Assembly (NCBI GenBank): GCA_036825195.1
Contig: DAISYQ010000011.1
Span: forward strand, 1 to 64,000
Origin: UBA2210 sp036825195
GTDB lineage: Bacteria > Desulfobacterota > Syntrophia > Syntrophales > UBA2210
DNA: 64,000 bases
Direction of reading: 5' to 3'
The notes under the pieces were generated by a model. That model searched no databases. It was not told where the DNA came from and saw only the letters and a program-made list of their open reading frames with translations. Positions 49,661 through 57,306 of the stretch are shown piece by piece. Positions within the stretch are counted from its first letter, which is position 1, and every line of letters begins with the position of its first letter. A program made the position numbers and the translations under genes.

Positions 49661-51439
49661 ATGTTTCTTCCTACTACACGTAAAGAAATAAACGAGCTTG
49701 GATGGGACGGGCTCGATATCATCCTGGTAACCGGCGATGGGTACATCGACTCACCCTTCGTCGGCGTGGCCGTCATCGGGAAGATCCTCCTTGATGCCGG
49801 GTACCGGGTAGGGATCATCGCGCAGCCAGACCGGGCCTCGGGCGACGATATCGGCCGGCTGGGAGAACCGGGCCTGTTCTGGGGCGTGACCGGCGGCTGC
49901 ATCGATTCGATGGTGGCCAACTATACCGCCTCGGGCCGAAAGCGGAAACAGGACGACTATACGCCGGGGGGTGTAAATAATCGCCGCCCCGACCGGGCAA
50001 GCATCGTCTATAGCAATCTCATCAGGACCCACTTCAAGAAAACCAGCCCCATCGTCCTCGGCGGGATCGAGGCCAGTCTGCGGCGGATCGCCCATTACGA
50101 TTTCTGGACCGATTCAATCCGGCGATCCATCCTTTTTGACGCCAAGGCCGATTACCTGCTCTACGGCATGGCGGACCGTTCCGTCGTCGAACTGGCGGCC
50201 TGCCTCAGGGCGGGCGGCGACCCCCGTAAAATCCGGGGAATCTGTTACGCCTCTTCCACCATGCCAGATGGTTGTCTGGAACTGCCGTCTTTCGAGGATG
50301 CCGCGCGGGATAACGATGCCTTCACAGAGATGTTCCGCCTCTTTTACCGCAACAACGATCCCGTGACCGCCCTGCCGCTGGCTCAGAGGCAGGACGGCCG
50401 GTATCTCATTCAGAACCCTCCCGCGCATGTTCTCACCGGTGAGGAACTCGATGCCGTCCACGATCTGGACTACGAGCGAGAGCTTCACCCCTATTATCGA
50501 AAGCAGGGGGAGGTGAAGGCACTGGATACCATCGGCTTTGCCATCGCGACCCATCGGGGATGTTACGGGGAATGTAATTTCTGCGCCATAACCGTCCATC
50601 AGGGACGGACGGTGACATCGCGTAGCCGTGGGTCGATCCTGAATGAGGCCCGCGCCTTCACGCGACACCACCGTTTCAAGGGGATCATACAGGATGTGGG
50701 CGGACCGACGGCCAATATGTACGGCATCGACTGTAACCGGAAAGAAAAGCAGGGCTGCTGCCCCGACAGACGATGCCTCTTCCCGAAGACATGTCCCAAC
50801 CTTGCGATCGATCACGGACAGCAGATATCCCTGCTCAAGGCGCTCCTGGCGGTGGACGGGGTCAGGAAGGTCTTCATCGCCTCGGGGATACGGCATGATC
50901 TGATCCTGGCCGACAGAAAACACGGGACGGACTATCTGAAACAGGTTATCCGCCATCACGTTTCGGGACAGATGAAGATCGCTCCGGAACATTCGGAAGC
51001 GGGTGTCCTGCGGAAGATGGGCAAATCGGGCCGGGACACACTGCTCAAGTTCAGGGAGCTCTTTTTCGATCTGACGAAACGGGAAAAGAGGAAGCTGTTT
51101 CTGACGTATTATCTCATTGCTGCCCATCCCGGATGCACCGGCGACGATATGGCGCACCTCCGTTCCTTTGTCCTCGGTGATCTCAAGTTTCTGCCTGAAC
51201 AGGTCCAGATCTTCACGCCCACACCGTCGACCTGGTCAACCCTCATGTACCGGACGGAGCGCGACCCCTTTACGGGAAAGGCCTGTTTCGTGGAAAAGAC
51301 ATCCCGCGGCAGAGAACGGCAGAAGGAGATCCTGGCGGACCGCAGGATCGGGAAAGGACAATCCGAGCGATCAAAAACACAGGACCGGGACGCCCATGGT
51401 CGCGCAAAACACAATCCGAAGAAAAGGAATCGCCTATGA
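49661..51439 (+). CDS. ygiQ: YgiQ-family radical SAM protein
   Basis: The 592-residue protein is full-length: the N-terminus 'MFLPTTRKEINELGWDGLDIIL' is the canonical start, followed by a cobalamin-like binding fold. The radical-SAM motif is 'CYGECNFCAITVHQG' (CX3CX2C), and the rest includes 'PEQVQIFTPTPSTWSTLMY', a YgiQ-specific block. Function of the family is unknown. The start codon follows directly on a REP-like repeat with only a weak AGGT as ribosome site. The stop overlaps the next small gene (ATGA). Confidence 0.93.
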   Translation: MFLPTTRKEINELGWDGLDIILVTGDGYIDSPFVGVAVIGKILLDAGYRVGIIAQPDRASGDDIGRLGEPGLFWGVTGGCIDSMVANYTASGRKRKQDDYTPGGVNNRRPDRASIVYSNLIRTHFKKTSPIVLGGIEASLRRIAHYDFWTDSIRRSILFDAKADYLLYGMADRSVVELAACLRAGGDPRKIRGICYASSTMPDGCLELPSFEDAARDNDAFTEMFRLFYRNNDPVTALPLAQRQDGRYLIQNPPAHVLTGEELDAVHDLDYERELHPYYRKQGEVKALDTIGFAIATHRGCYGECNFCAITVHQGRTVTSRSRGSILNEARAFTRHHRFKGIIQDVGGPTANMYGIDCNRKEKQGCCPDRRCLFPKTCPNLAIDHGQQISLLKALLAVDGVRKVFIASGIRHDLILADRKHGTDYLKQVIRHHVSGQMKIAPEHSEAGVLRKMGKSGRDTLLKFRELFFDLTKREKRKLFLTYYLIAAHPGCTGDDMAHLRSFVLGDLKFLPEQVQIFTPTPSTWSTLMYRTERDPFTGKACFVEKTSRGRERQKEILADRRIGKGQSERSKTQDRDAHGRAKHNPKKRNRL

Positions 51440-51669
51440 CGACCTGCAGGCATCTCGCCCTTGTCCGGCTGCCGGAAAAGAAGAATATGCTCCGGTGCCG
51501 GCACTGCCACCTGACCATCGATCCCGACGAACTGGGCGGTGGATACTGCCCCGAATGTTTTGAGGTACGGGGCAGGAAATACTATGATTTCGATGAGATC
51601 GAAGCACCGGACAAAGGGAAAATCCGGTACCGGTGCGAGGAGTGCGGTGTCATTATTGAAACCGACTGA
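51436..51669 (+). CDS. Small two-zinc-ribbon protein coupled to ygiQ
   Basis: The 77-residue protein has three Cys pairs in zinc-ribbon style: 'MLRCRHCHLTI', 'GGGYCPECFEV' and 'RYRCEECGVI', the first two probably forming one ribbon. It overlaps the ygiQ stop by four bases (ATGA), so translation is coupled, which suggests a shared role. Similar small zinc proteins occur in many Desulfobacterota. No named family is recognised, and nucleic-acid or iron-sulfur-protein binding is only a guess. Confidence 0.75.
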   Translation: MTTCRHLALVRLPEKKNMLRCRHCHLTIDPDELGGGYCPECFEVRGRKYYDFDEIEAPDKGKIRYRCEECGVIIETD

Positions 51670-51766
51670 GGAACCATCTACCGTCGTTGACAATCGTCGA
51701 GACAACCTGATAAAGAGACGATCTCATAACGCCATACCGGAATACTGAGGAGGTTACAAGGGGGGC

Positions 51767-53449
51767 ATGAGTATCGATACGAAAAAAGTTATTTACAGCA
51801 TGATGCGGGTCGGGAAGTTCCACCAGAACAAGCCCGTCTTAAAAGATATATCCCTTTCTTATTTTTACGGCGCCAAGATCGGCGTCCTGGGATTGAACGG
51901 TTCAGGGAAGAGTTCGCTCCTGCGCATTATGGCCGGGGTCGATCAGGATTACAACGGGAATGCCGTCCTCTCGCCCGGCTACACACTGGGATTCCTCGAA
52001 CAGGAACCGGTGCTCGATCCCGACAAAACGGTGCAGGCGGTCGTGGAAGAGGGGATGCGCGAATCGGTGGGTCTTGTGAGAGAATACAACGAGATCAGCG
52101 AAAAATTTGCCGAACCTCTGTCCGATGACGAGATGAACGCTCTGATAGAACGGCAGGGCGAGCTGCAGGAACAGATCGACCGGCTTGACCTCTGGGACAT
52201 CGATTCCCGTCTGGAGATGGCCATGGATGCCCTGCGCTGTCCTCAGGGAGATACTCCCGTCAGGGTTCTGTCCGGCGGCGAGAAACGGCGGGTGGCCCTG
52301 TGCAGGCTGCTGCTCCAGAAACCGGATATCCTCCTCCTGGACGAACCGACCAATCACCTGGATGCCGAAACGGTGGCCTGGCTTGAACGGCATCTCCAGC
52401 AGTATGAGGGAACGGTGATCGCCGTCACGCACGACCGGTATTTTCTGGATAACGTTGCCGGGTGGATTCTGGAACTCGACCGGGGGCAGGGCATTCCCTG
52501 GAAGGGGAACTACTCGTCGTGGCTCCTGCAGAAACAGCAGCGCCTGCAACAGGAGGAGAAACGGGAAACGGAACGGCAGAAGACCCTACAGCACGAACTG
52601 GAATGGATCGGCATGTCGCCGAAGGGGCGCCAGGCGAAGGGGAAGGCCCGTATCAATGCCTATGAATCACTCCTGAACCAGGGCTATGAGAAGCAGATTG
52701 AGGATCTGGAGATCTACATTCCTCCGGGACCCCGCCTTGGAAAGATTGTCATCGAAGCGGAGGGGGTGAGCAAGGCCTTCGGCGACCGGCTCCTCTTCGA
52801 AGAGATGACCTTCGCGCTCCCCGCGGGCGGCATCGTCGGCGTCATCGGACCGAACGGCGCCGGCAAGACGACCCTTTTCAAGATGATAACCGGGAAGGAG
52901 AAACCCGACTCGGGAACGATAACCGTCGGCGAAACGGTCTCGCTCGCCTATGTCGATCAGGAACGGGAAACACTCGATCCGGACAAGTCGATCTGGGAGG
53001 TGATCTCCGGGGGCAGCGATATGATCAGGCTGGGTGCGAGGGAGGTAAATTCGCGGGCCTATGTGGGGCGGTTTAATTTTTCGGGCACGGACCAGCAGAA
53101 GAAGGTGAGCATGCTGTCCGGGGGCGAACGCAACCGTGTCCACCTCGCCTGCATGCTGAAGGAGGGGGCCAACGTGCTGCTCCTCGACGAACCGACGAAC
53201 GATCTGGACGTGAACACCATGCGGGCCCTCGAGGAGGCTCTGGAACATTTCGGGGGATGCGCCGTCATCATCAGCCATGATCGCTGGTTTCTCGACCGCA
53301 TCGCCACGCACGTCCTCGCCTTCGAGGGGGACAGCTCGGTCGTGTGGTTTGAAGGGAATTATTCCGATTACGAAGCCGACCGGAAGAAGCGGCTCGGCAA
53401 GGTCGCCGATCAGCCCCACCGGATCAAGTACCGGCATCTGACGCGATAG
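51767..53449 (+). CDS. ettA: Energy-dependent translational throttle protein EttA (ABC-F)
   Basis: The 560-residue ABC-F ATPase binds the ribosomal E site and gates entry into elongation according to the ATP/ADP ratio. The N-terminus 'KVIYSMMRVGKFHQNKPVLKDISLSYFYGAKIGV' is EttA-specific. Both ATPase cassettes are complete: 'GLNGSGKSS' and 'GPNGAGKTT', signatures 'LSGGEKRR' and 'LSGGERNR', Walker B 'LLLDEPTNHLD' and 'LLLDEPTNDLD'. The arm and linker regions have the expected length. A TTGACA box (about 51689) lies upstream. It begins a run of three nucleic-acid- or ribosome-related genes. Confidence 0.95.
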   Translation: MSIDTKKVIYSMMRVGKFHQNKPVLKDISLSYFYGAKIGVLGLNGSGKSSLLRIMAGVDQDYNGNAVLSPGYTLGFLEQEPVLDPDKTVQAVVEEGMRESVGLVREYNEISEKFAEPLSDDEMNALIERQGELQEQIDRLDLWDIDSRLEMAMDALRCPQGDTPVRVLSGGEKRRVALCRLLLQKPDILLLDEPTNHLDAETVAWLERHLQQYEGTVIAVTHDRYFLDNVAGWILELDRGQGIPWKGNYSSWLLQKQQRLQQEEKRETERQKTLQHELEWIGMSPKGRQAKGKARINAYESLLNQGYEKQIEDLEIYIPPGPRLGKIVIEAEGVSKAFGDRLLFEEMTFALPAGGIVGVIGPNGAGKTTLFKMITGKEKPDSGTITVGETVSLAYVDQERETLDPDKSIWEVISGGSDMIRLGAREVNSRAYVGRFNFSGTDQQKKVSMLSGGERNRVHLACMLKEGANVLLLDEPTNDLDVNTMRALEEALEHFGGCAVIISHDRWFLDRIATHVLAFEGDSSVVWFEGNYSDYEADRKKRLGKVADQPHRIKYRHLTR

Positions 53450-53506
53450 GATACAAACCCCGTATGTGAGCCTTTCCCGGGAAAGGCATGGAAAGGAGGA
53501 TATTTC

Positions 53507-54238
53507 ATGGGGAAACCCAAAAAATACTATGCCGTGGCCAGGGGTCGCATCCCCGGCATCTACGACGCCTGGTTCGGACCGGGTGCGGCCGAGGAGCAGA
53601 TCCGCGGCTATGCCGGAGCCCGGTACAAGGGCTTTCCCACGAAGGCAGAGGCCCAGGAATGGCTGAGAAACCCCATAGTTCCCCAAAAGACGGTCGGCAA
53701 AAAGCAGACCAATGCCGACCGTGATACCGACACCGTACCGCCGGGCACGATCGTCATCTATACGGACGGTGGATGCAGGGGCAATCCCGGAAAGGGAGGG
53801 TATGGCGTGATTATCGTCGACGGAAAAAACCGGATGGAACTCTCCCAGGGGTTTCGGCTGACTACCAACAACCGCATGGAGATGATGGCGTGCCTTGTGG
53901 GGCTTACGCTATTGGAAAAATCCTCCGACGTGGTGCTTTACAGCGATTCGAGCTACGTCGTCAACGGCATCGAAAAGGGATGGGCCCGCAAATGGCGCGC
54001 CAACGACTGGATGCGCACGAAGGAGGACCCAGCAGAAAATGTCGACCTCTGGGCTCGGTTGCTCGAGCTGTGTCATAAACACCGGGTCCGATTCGTGTGG
54101 GTCCGCGGCCATGCCGGGAACCCGGAAAACGAACGTTGTGACGAACTGGCCACGACGGCGGCAGACGCCGAGAATCTCTCGGAAGATTTCGCCTATGTCA
54201 AGGGCATGACCAAAGACCCCCACGGTTCGTTTGCGTGA
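53507..54238 (+). CDS. rnhA: Ribonuclease HI with N-terminal hybrid-binding (viroplasmin) domain
   Basis: The 243-residue enzyme cuts RNA in RNA-DNA hybrids. The N-terminal 50 residues ('YYAVARGRIPGIYDAWFG' to 'FPTKAEAQEWL') are the caulimovirus/viroplasmin hybrid-binding domain common in eukaryotes and some bacteria. The catalytic domain has all four acids: Asp in 'IYTDGGCRGNPG', Glu in 'NNRMEMMAC', Asp in 'LYSDSSYVV' and the Asp in 'GNPENERCDELA', plus the flexible-loop His in 'VRGHAGN'. AAAGGAGG lies 8 bases upstream. It ends 13 bases before uup. The rnhA symbol is by analogy; two-domain forms are often named separately. Confidence 0.94.
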   Translation: MGKPKKYYAVARGRIPGIYDAWFGPGAAEEQIRGYAGARYKGFPTKAEAQEWLRNPIVPQKTVGKKQTNADRDTDTVPPGTIVIYTDGGCRGNPGKGGYGVIIVDGKNRMELSQGFRLTTNNRMEMMACLVGLTLLEKSSDVVLYSDSSYVVNGIEKGWARKWRANDWMRTKEDPAENVDLWARLLELCHKHRVRFVWVRGHAGNPENERCDELATTAADAENLSEDFAYVKGMTKDPHGSFA

Positions 54239-54251
54239 TGAGGCGGATCAT

Positions 54252-56021
54252 ATGCCCCTATTGAGCCTCAAGGATGTGACCGTCAGTTTCGGTGGACCGG
54301 CACTACTCGATTCGGTGGACTGGCAGATCGATCAGGGCGAGCGGATCTGTTTGATCGGCCGTAACGGTACCGGTAAATCGACGCTCCTCCGATTGATCCA
54401 CGGCGAGGTGTCACCCGACAGCGGGACGATCACGAAAACCCAGGGCCTGAGAACGGCCCTCCTGCCCCAAGAGGTACCCTCCGATCTGCAAGGCTCCGTC
54501 TACGATGTTATCTCGCCGGGACAGCCGCACCAGAAGGTCCAATCGGTCATCTCCCGCATGGGCCTCGACGAGGCGGCGGAGTGCGCCACTCTTTCCGCCG
54601 GGCTTCAGCGGCGCGTACTTTTGGCGCGGGCGCTGGTGAGCGAACCGGACATCCTCATGCTTGATGAGCCCACCAATCATCTTGATATCGAGGCCATTGT
54701 CTGGATGGAACAGTTCCTGCTCCGCTCGCGGACAACCCTGATCTTTGTCACCCACGACCGGGCCTTCCTGAATCGGGTGTCGACCCGTATCGTCGAACTC
54801 GACAGGGGCATCCTGACCTCATTCAGCGGCACGTATGACGACTACCTGGACCGCAAGCAGGAGCTGCTTGACAGCGAGGCCGCACGAAACGCAGAGTTTG
54901 ACAAACACCTGGGGCGGGAAGAGGCCTGGATCAGGCGGGGCATCAAGGCACGGCGAACCCGCAACGAGGGACGGGTACGGGCCCTGATGAAGATGCGGGC
55001 CGAGGTGGAGCAGCGCCGTGCCCGGAACGGCACCATGCACATCACGATGCAGGATGCCGAGCGGTCTGGAAGACTGGTCATCAAAGCGCAGAACATTACC
55101 CTTGCCTATGACCACAATCCTCTGATTGGCGATTTTTCGACAACCGTCATGCGGGGTGATAAGATCGGCGTCATCGGACCGAACGGCTGCGGCAAGACCA
55201 CCCTCCTTCGGATTCTGCTGGGAGAGATCGAACTGGACAGCGGGACCGTACGGTACGGGACCCGTCTGCAGGTTGCCTATTTCGATCAGCTCAGGGAGCA
55301 ACTCGATGAAAGCAAGACACTCATGGAAAACGTAACCGATGAGGGCGATATGGTCACCATAAACGGGAACCGGCGCCATGTTATCGGCTATCTGCAGGAC
55401 TTCCTCTTTTCACCGGCCCAGGCCCGGGGTCCCATTACCTCCCTTTCGGGCGGAGAACGGAACCGCCTTCTTCTGGCCCGGCTCTTCACCCGTCCGTCCA
55501 ATGTCCTGGTCCTTGATGAACCCACCAACGATCTGGACGGAGAGAGTCTGGAACTGCTGGAAGATATGCTGATCGAGTACACCGGAACGGTCCTGCTGGT
55601 AAGCCACGACCGCACCTTCCTGAACAACGTCGTCACGTCCACCCTTGCCTTTGAAGGATCAGGTCGGGTAACGGAATACGTGGGCGGATACGACGACTGG
55701 CTCCGGCAGCGGCCCCAATCCGGCGAAAACATCCCGCAAGAGAAACCGAGGAAAGACAAACCCCGTAAAGTTCCCACCGGTCCCCGCAAGCTGACCTTCA
55801 AGGAACAGCGGGAACGGGAAGAAATGCCGGACACGATCGAAGATCTGGAGGCGCGCAAACAGGCCCTTTTCACCGCCATGGCCGATCCCGAGCTTTACAG
55901 GACTGCCGGGGAAGAGGTCGCGCGAATGCAGGCCGATCTGGATGATCTGGAACGGGAGCTTGAAAAGGCCTATGCCCGCTGGGAGCTTCTGGAAGAGATG
56001 GAACTCAAAGCCGACGGTTAA
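54252..56021 (+). CDS. uup: ABC-F ATPase Uup-like
   Basis: The 589-residue protein has two ATPase cassettes (Walker A 'GRNGTGKST' and 'GPNGCGKTT'; signatures 'LSAGLQRR' and 'LSGGERNR'; Walker B 'LMLDEPTNHLD' and 'LVLDEPTNDLD'). It also has a charged C-terminal tail ending in a coiled coil ('DLDDLERELEKAYARWELLEE'). The first signature is degenerate (LSAG instead of LSGG), as is usual for Uup. Uup affects branched DNA structures and ribosome function. The ATG at 54252 gives the usual 'LLSLKDVTVSFGG' start; an earlier in-frame start overlaps rnhA. Together with ettA it forms an ABC-F pair around rnhA. Confidence 0.92.
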   Translation: MPLLSLKDVTVSFGGPALLDSVDWQIDQGERICLIGRNGTGKSTLLRLIHGEVSPDSGTITKTQGLRTALLPQEVPSDLQGSVYDVISPGQPHQKVQSVISRMGLDEAAECATLSAGLQRRVLLARALVSEPDILMLDEPTNHLDIEAIVWMEQFLLRSRTTLIFVTHDRAFLNRVSTRIVELDRGILTSFSGTYDDYLDRKQELLDSEAARNAEFDKHLGREEAWIRRGIKARRTRNEGRVRALMKMRAEVEQRRARNGTMHITMQDAERSGRLVIKAQNITLAYDHNPLIGDFSTTVMRGDKIGVIGPNGCGKTTLLRILLGEIELDSGTVRYGTRLQVAYFDQLREQLDESKTLMENVTDEGDMVTINGNRRHVIGYLQDFLFSPAQARGPITSLSGGERNRLLLARLFTRPSNVLVLDEPTNDLDGESLELLEDMLIEYTGTVLLVSHDRTFLNNVVTSTLAFEGSGRVTEYVGGYDDWLRQRPQSGENIPQEKPRKDKPRKVPTGPRKLTFKEQREREEMPDTIEDLEARKQALFTAMADPELYRTAGEEVARMQADLDDLERELEKAYARWELLEEMELKADG

Positions 56022-56101
56022 TTCTTTCCTTTCTATTCGGCAATTCTTTTCTCTTCTCCTCTTTCATGTAGGGTTGAATGTCTATGGAGAGAAAATATTT
56101 C

Positions 56102-56157
56102 TTGACATCCTCTATGGGGCTGATTATATAAGATGCAAAAAGTTAGACGTATCTAAC
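56102..56157 (+). promoter_or_regulatory. Sigma-70-type promoter with DtxR-type operator for the Feo regulator
   Basis: TTGACA (56102-56107), a 17-bp spacer and TATATA (56125-56130) form a near-consensus promoter. GTTAGA-CGTA-TCTAAC (56142-56157), a perfect 6+6 bp dyad, lies just downstream in the start region. The same dyad recurs before feoA, so the regulator probably represses itself and the iron transport genes. Confidence 0.85.
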
Positions 56158-56210
56158 TATAGCAGCGGATAATATGAAAGTATAAGCAGTTGCAGCAGTA
56201 AGGAATAATC

Positions 56211-56738
56211 ATGAGCGCGGATACCATCAGTTCAACAATGGAAGATTATCTCGAGACCATCCTCAAGCTGGAACGTGAGAACGGTAATGTCCTTGTCAAG
56301 GATATCGCACAGGGCATGAATGTCAAACTCCCGACGGTGACAAGCATGTTGAACACCCTCCAAAAGAGAAATCTTATCAGCCATGAAAAGTATAATTATG
56401 TTGAGCTGACCGGAAAAGGCAGGAAGGTGGCGAAGGAAATCTACCGGTCGCACACGACGATAAAAAAATTCCTGGTGGACATCCTGAACATAGATGCACA
56501 GACAGCCGATCAGGATGCCTGCAGGATGGAACATGCGATCAGTTCCGAAACGCTGGAGCGGATCGTAAAATTCATGGAATTTGTAGAGGAATGCCCCCGA
56601 GGCGGTTCCGACTGGCTGCAGAATTTTGCCCAGTATTACCGGTATGGCCGTTCCGATGAACAATGCCTGGAGCGGATGAAGGATTTTGAAAAACAGTACG
56701 GTGCGGAAATAGAGAAGATCGAAAACAAGCTAAAATAA
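56211..56738 (+). CDS. DtxR/MntR-family metal-dependent transcriptional regulator
   Basis: The 175-residue protein has the DtxR-type winged helix: 'STMEDYLETILKLERENGNV' and 'DIAQGMNVKLPTVTSMLNTL' (recognition helix), then 'YVELTGKGRKVAKEIYRSH' and the dimerisation/metal-binding half, with 'ACRMEHAISSETLERI' containing the usual Cys-Arg-x-Glu-His metal ligands. There is no C-terminal SH3-like domain. Control of iron (rather than manganese) is inferred from the feoAAB genes that follow and from identical operators in front of both transcription units. AAGGAA lies 7 bases upstream of the ATG. Confidence 0.92.
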   Translation: MSADTISSTMEDYLETILKLERENGNVLVKDIAQGMNVKLPTVTSMLNTLQKRNLISHEKYNYVELTGKGRKVAKEIYRSHTTIKKFLVDILNIDAQTADQDACRMEHAISSETLERIVKFMEFVEECPRGGSDWLQNFAQYYRYGRSDEQCLERMKDFEKQYGAEIEKIENKLK

Positions 56739-56755
56739 ATTTTTTTGGACAACGA

Positions 56756-56771
56756 GTTAGAGCTATCTAAC
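56756..56771. promoter_or_regulatory. Second DtxR-type operator, upstream of feoA
   Basis: GTTAGA-GCTA-TCTAAC has the same six-base arms as the operator at 56142-56157, with only the centre changed. It lies 45 bases before the feoA start. No -35/-10 pair could be placed with confidence around it. Confidence 0.85.
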
Positions 56772-56815
56772 TTTTGAACGACAAAAAAGTCGGTTGCTAT
56801 TGGACGATTAGTATA

Positions 56816-57190
56816 ATGCTTTTATTAAGTCAGGTGAAACCGGGAGAAAAGGTGCGGATCATTTCACTGGCAGGTGGTCGTGGGTTCTACGCCCGTCTCC
56901 TCAGTATGGGCCTGATCCCGGGTTCGACAATCGAAGTTATCAATCAGGGCGTAACCGGGCCGTACATTATTGCTCAGAACGGTTGTCGTCTTGCATTAGG
57001 GACGTGTGTTGCCCACCGGATCATCGTGAGTGATCCGGAAAAGCCGAACGAAACGGATGAAAGGGAGATGTATGGAAAAGATAAGCATGCGAAAGATGAA
57101 GGAGAATCAATCGGGAGTGATATCCGCAATAAAGATAGGCGGCGAACTCGGACAACGCATACGCGACATGGGGCTCGTGGCGGGCACTAA
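56816..57190 (+). CDS. feoA: FeoA-domain protein with an overlapping C-terminal extension
   Basis: The N-terminal 75 residues are a FeoA (SH3-like) domain, 'LLLSQVKPGEKVRIISLAGG' through 'GCRLALGTCVAHRIIV', the small cytoplasmic partner of FeoB in ferrous iron uptake. The frame then continues about 45 residues further, charged and basic at the end ('RRRTRTTHTRHG'), overlapping the second feoA by 119 bases in another frame. This tail resembles no domain and may simply be the unterminated end of the frame or the trace of a frameshift that split a fused FeoA-FeoA protein. A TTG start at 56774 is possible. No clear ribosome site is seen. Confidence 0.8.
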   Translation: MLLLSQVKPGEKVRIISLAGGRGFYARLLSMGLIPGSTIEVINQGVTGPYIIAQNGCRLALGTCVAHRIIVSDPEKPNETDEREMYGKDKHAKDEGESIGSDIRNKDRRRTRTTHTRHGARGGH

Positions 57191-57305
57191 GGTTACCGTG
57201 CTTGGCCGGGCTCCTCTCTATGATCCCGTCGCTCTCAGAGTGAGAGGATTTACGCTGACCCTGCGGAATAATGAAGCGGACCATGTGGAAGTGGAGGTTG
57301 AGTAA
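57072..57305 (+). CDS. feoA: Second FeoA-domain protein
   Basis: This 77-residue FeoA domain begins 'MEKISMRKMKENQSGVISAI' and includes 'GELGQRIRDMGLVAGTKVTVLGRAPLYDPVALRVRG', the standard FeoA pattern. GGGAG lies just before the ATG. It starts inside the tail of the first feoA and ends one base before feoB. Tandem feoA genes are common in Desulfobacterota Feo operons. Both probably modulate the FeoB pore. Confidence 0.9.
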   Translation: MEKISMRKMKENQSGVISAIKIGGELGQRIRDMGLVAGTKVTVLGRAPLYDPVALRVRGFTLTLRNNEADHVEVEVE

Positions 57306-57306
57306 G

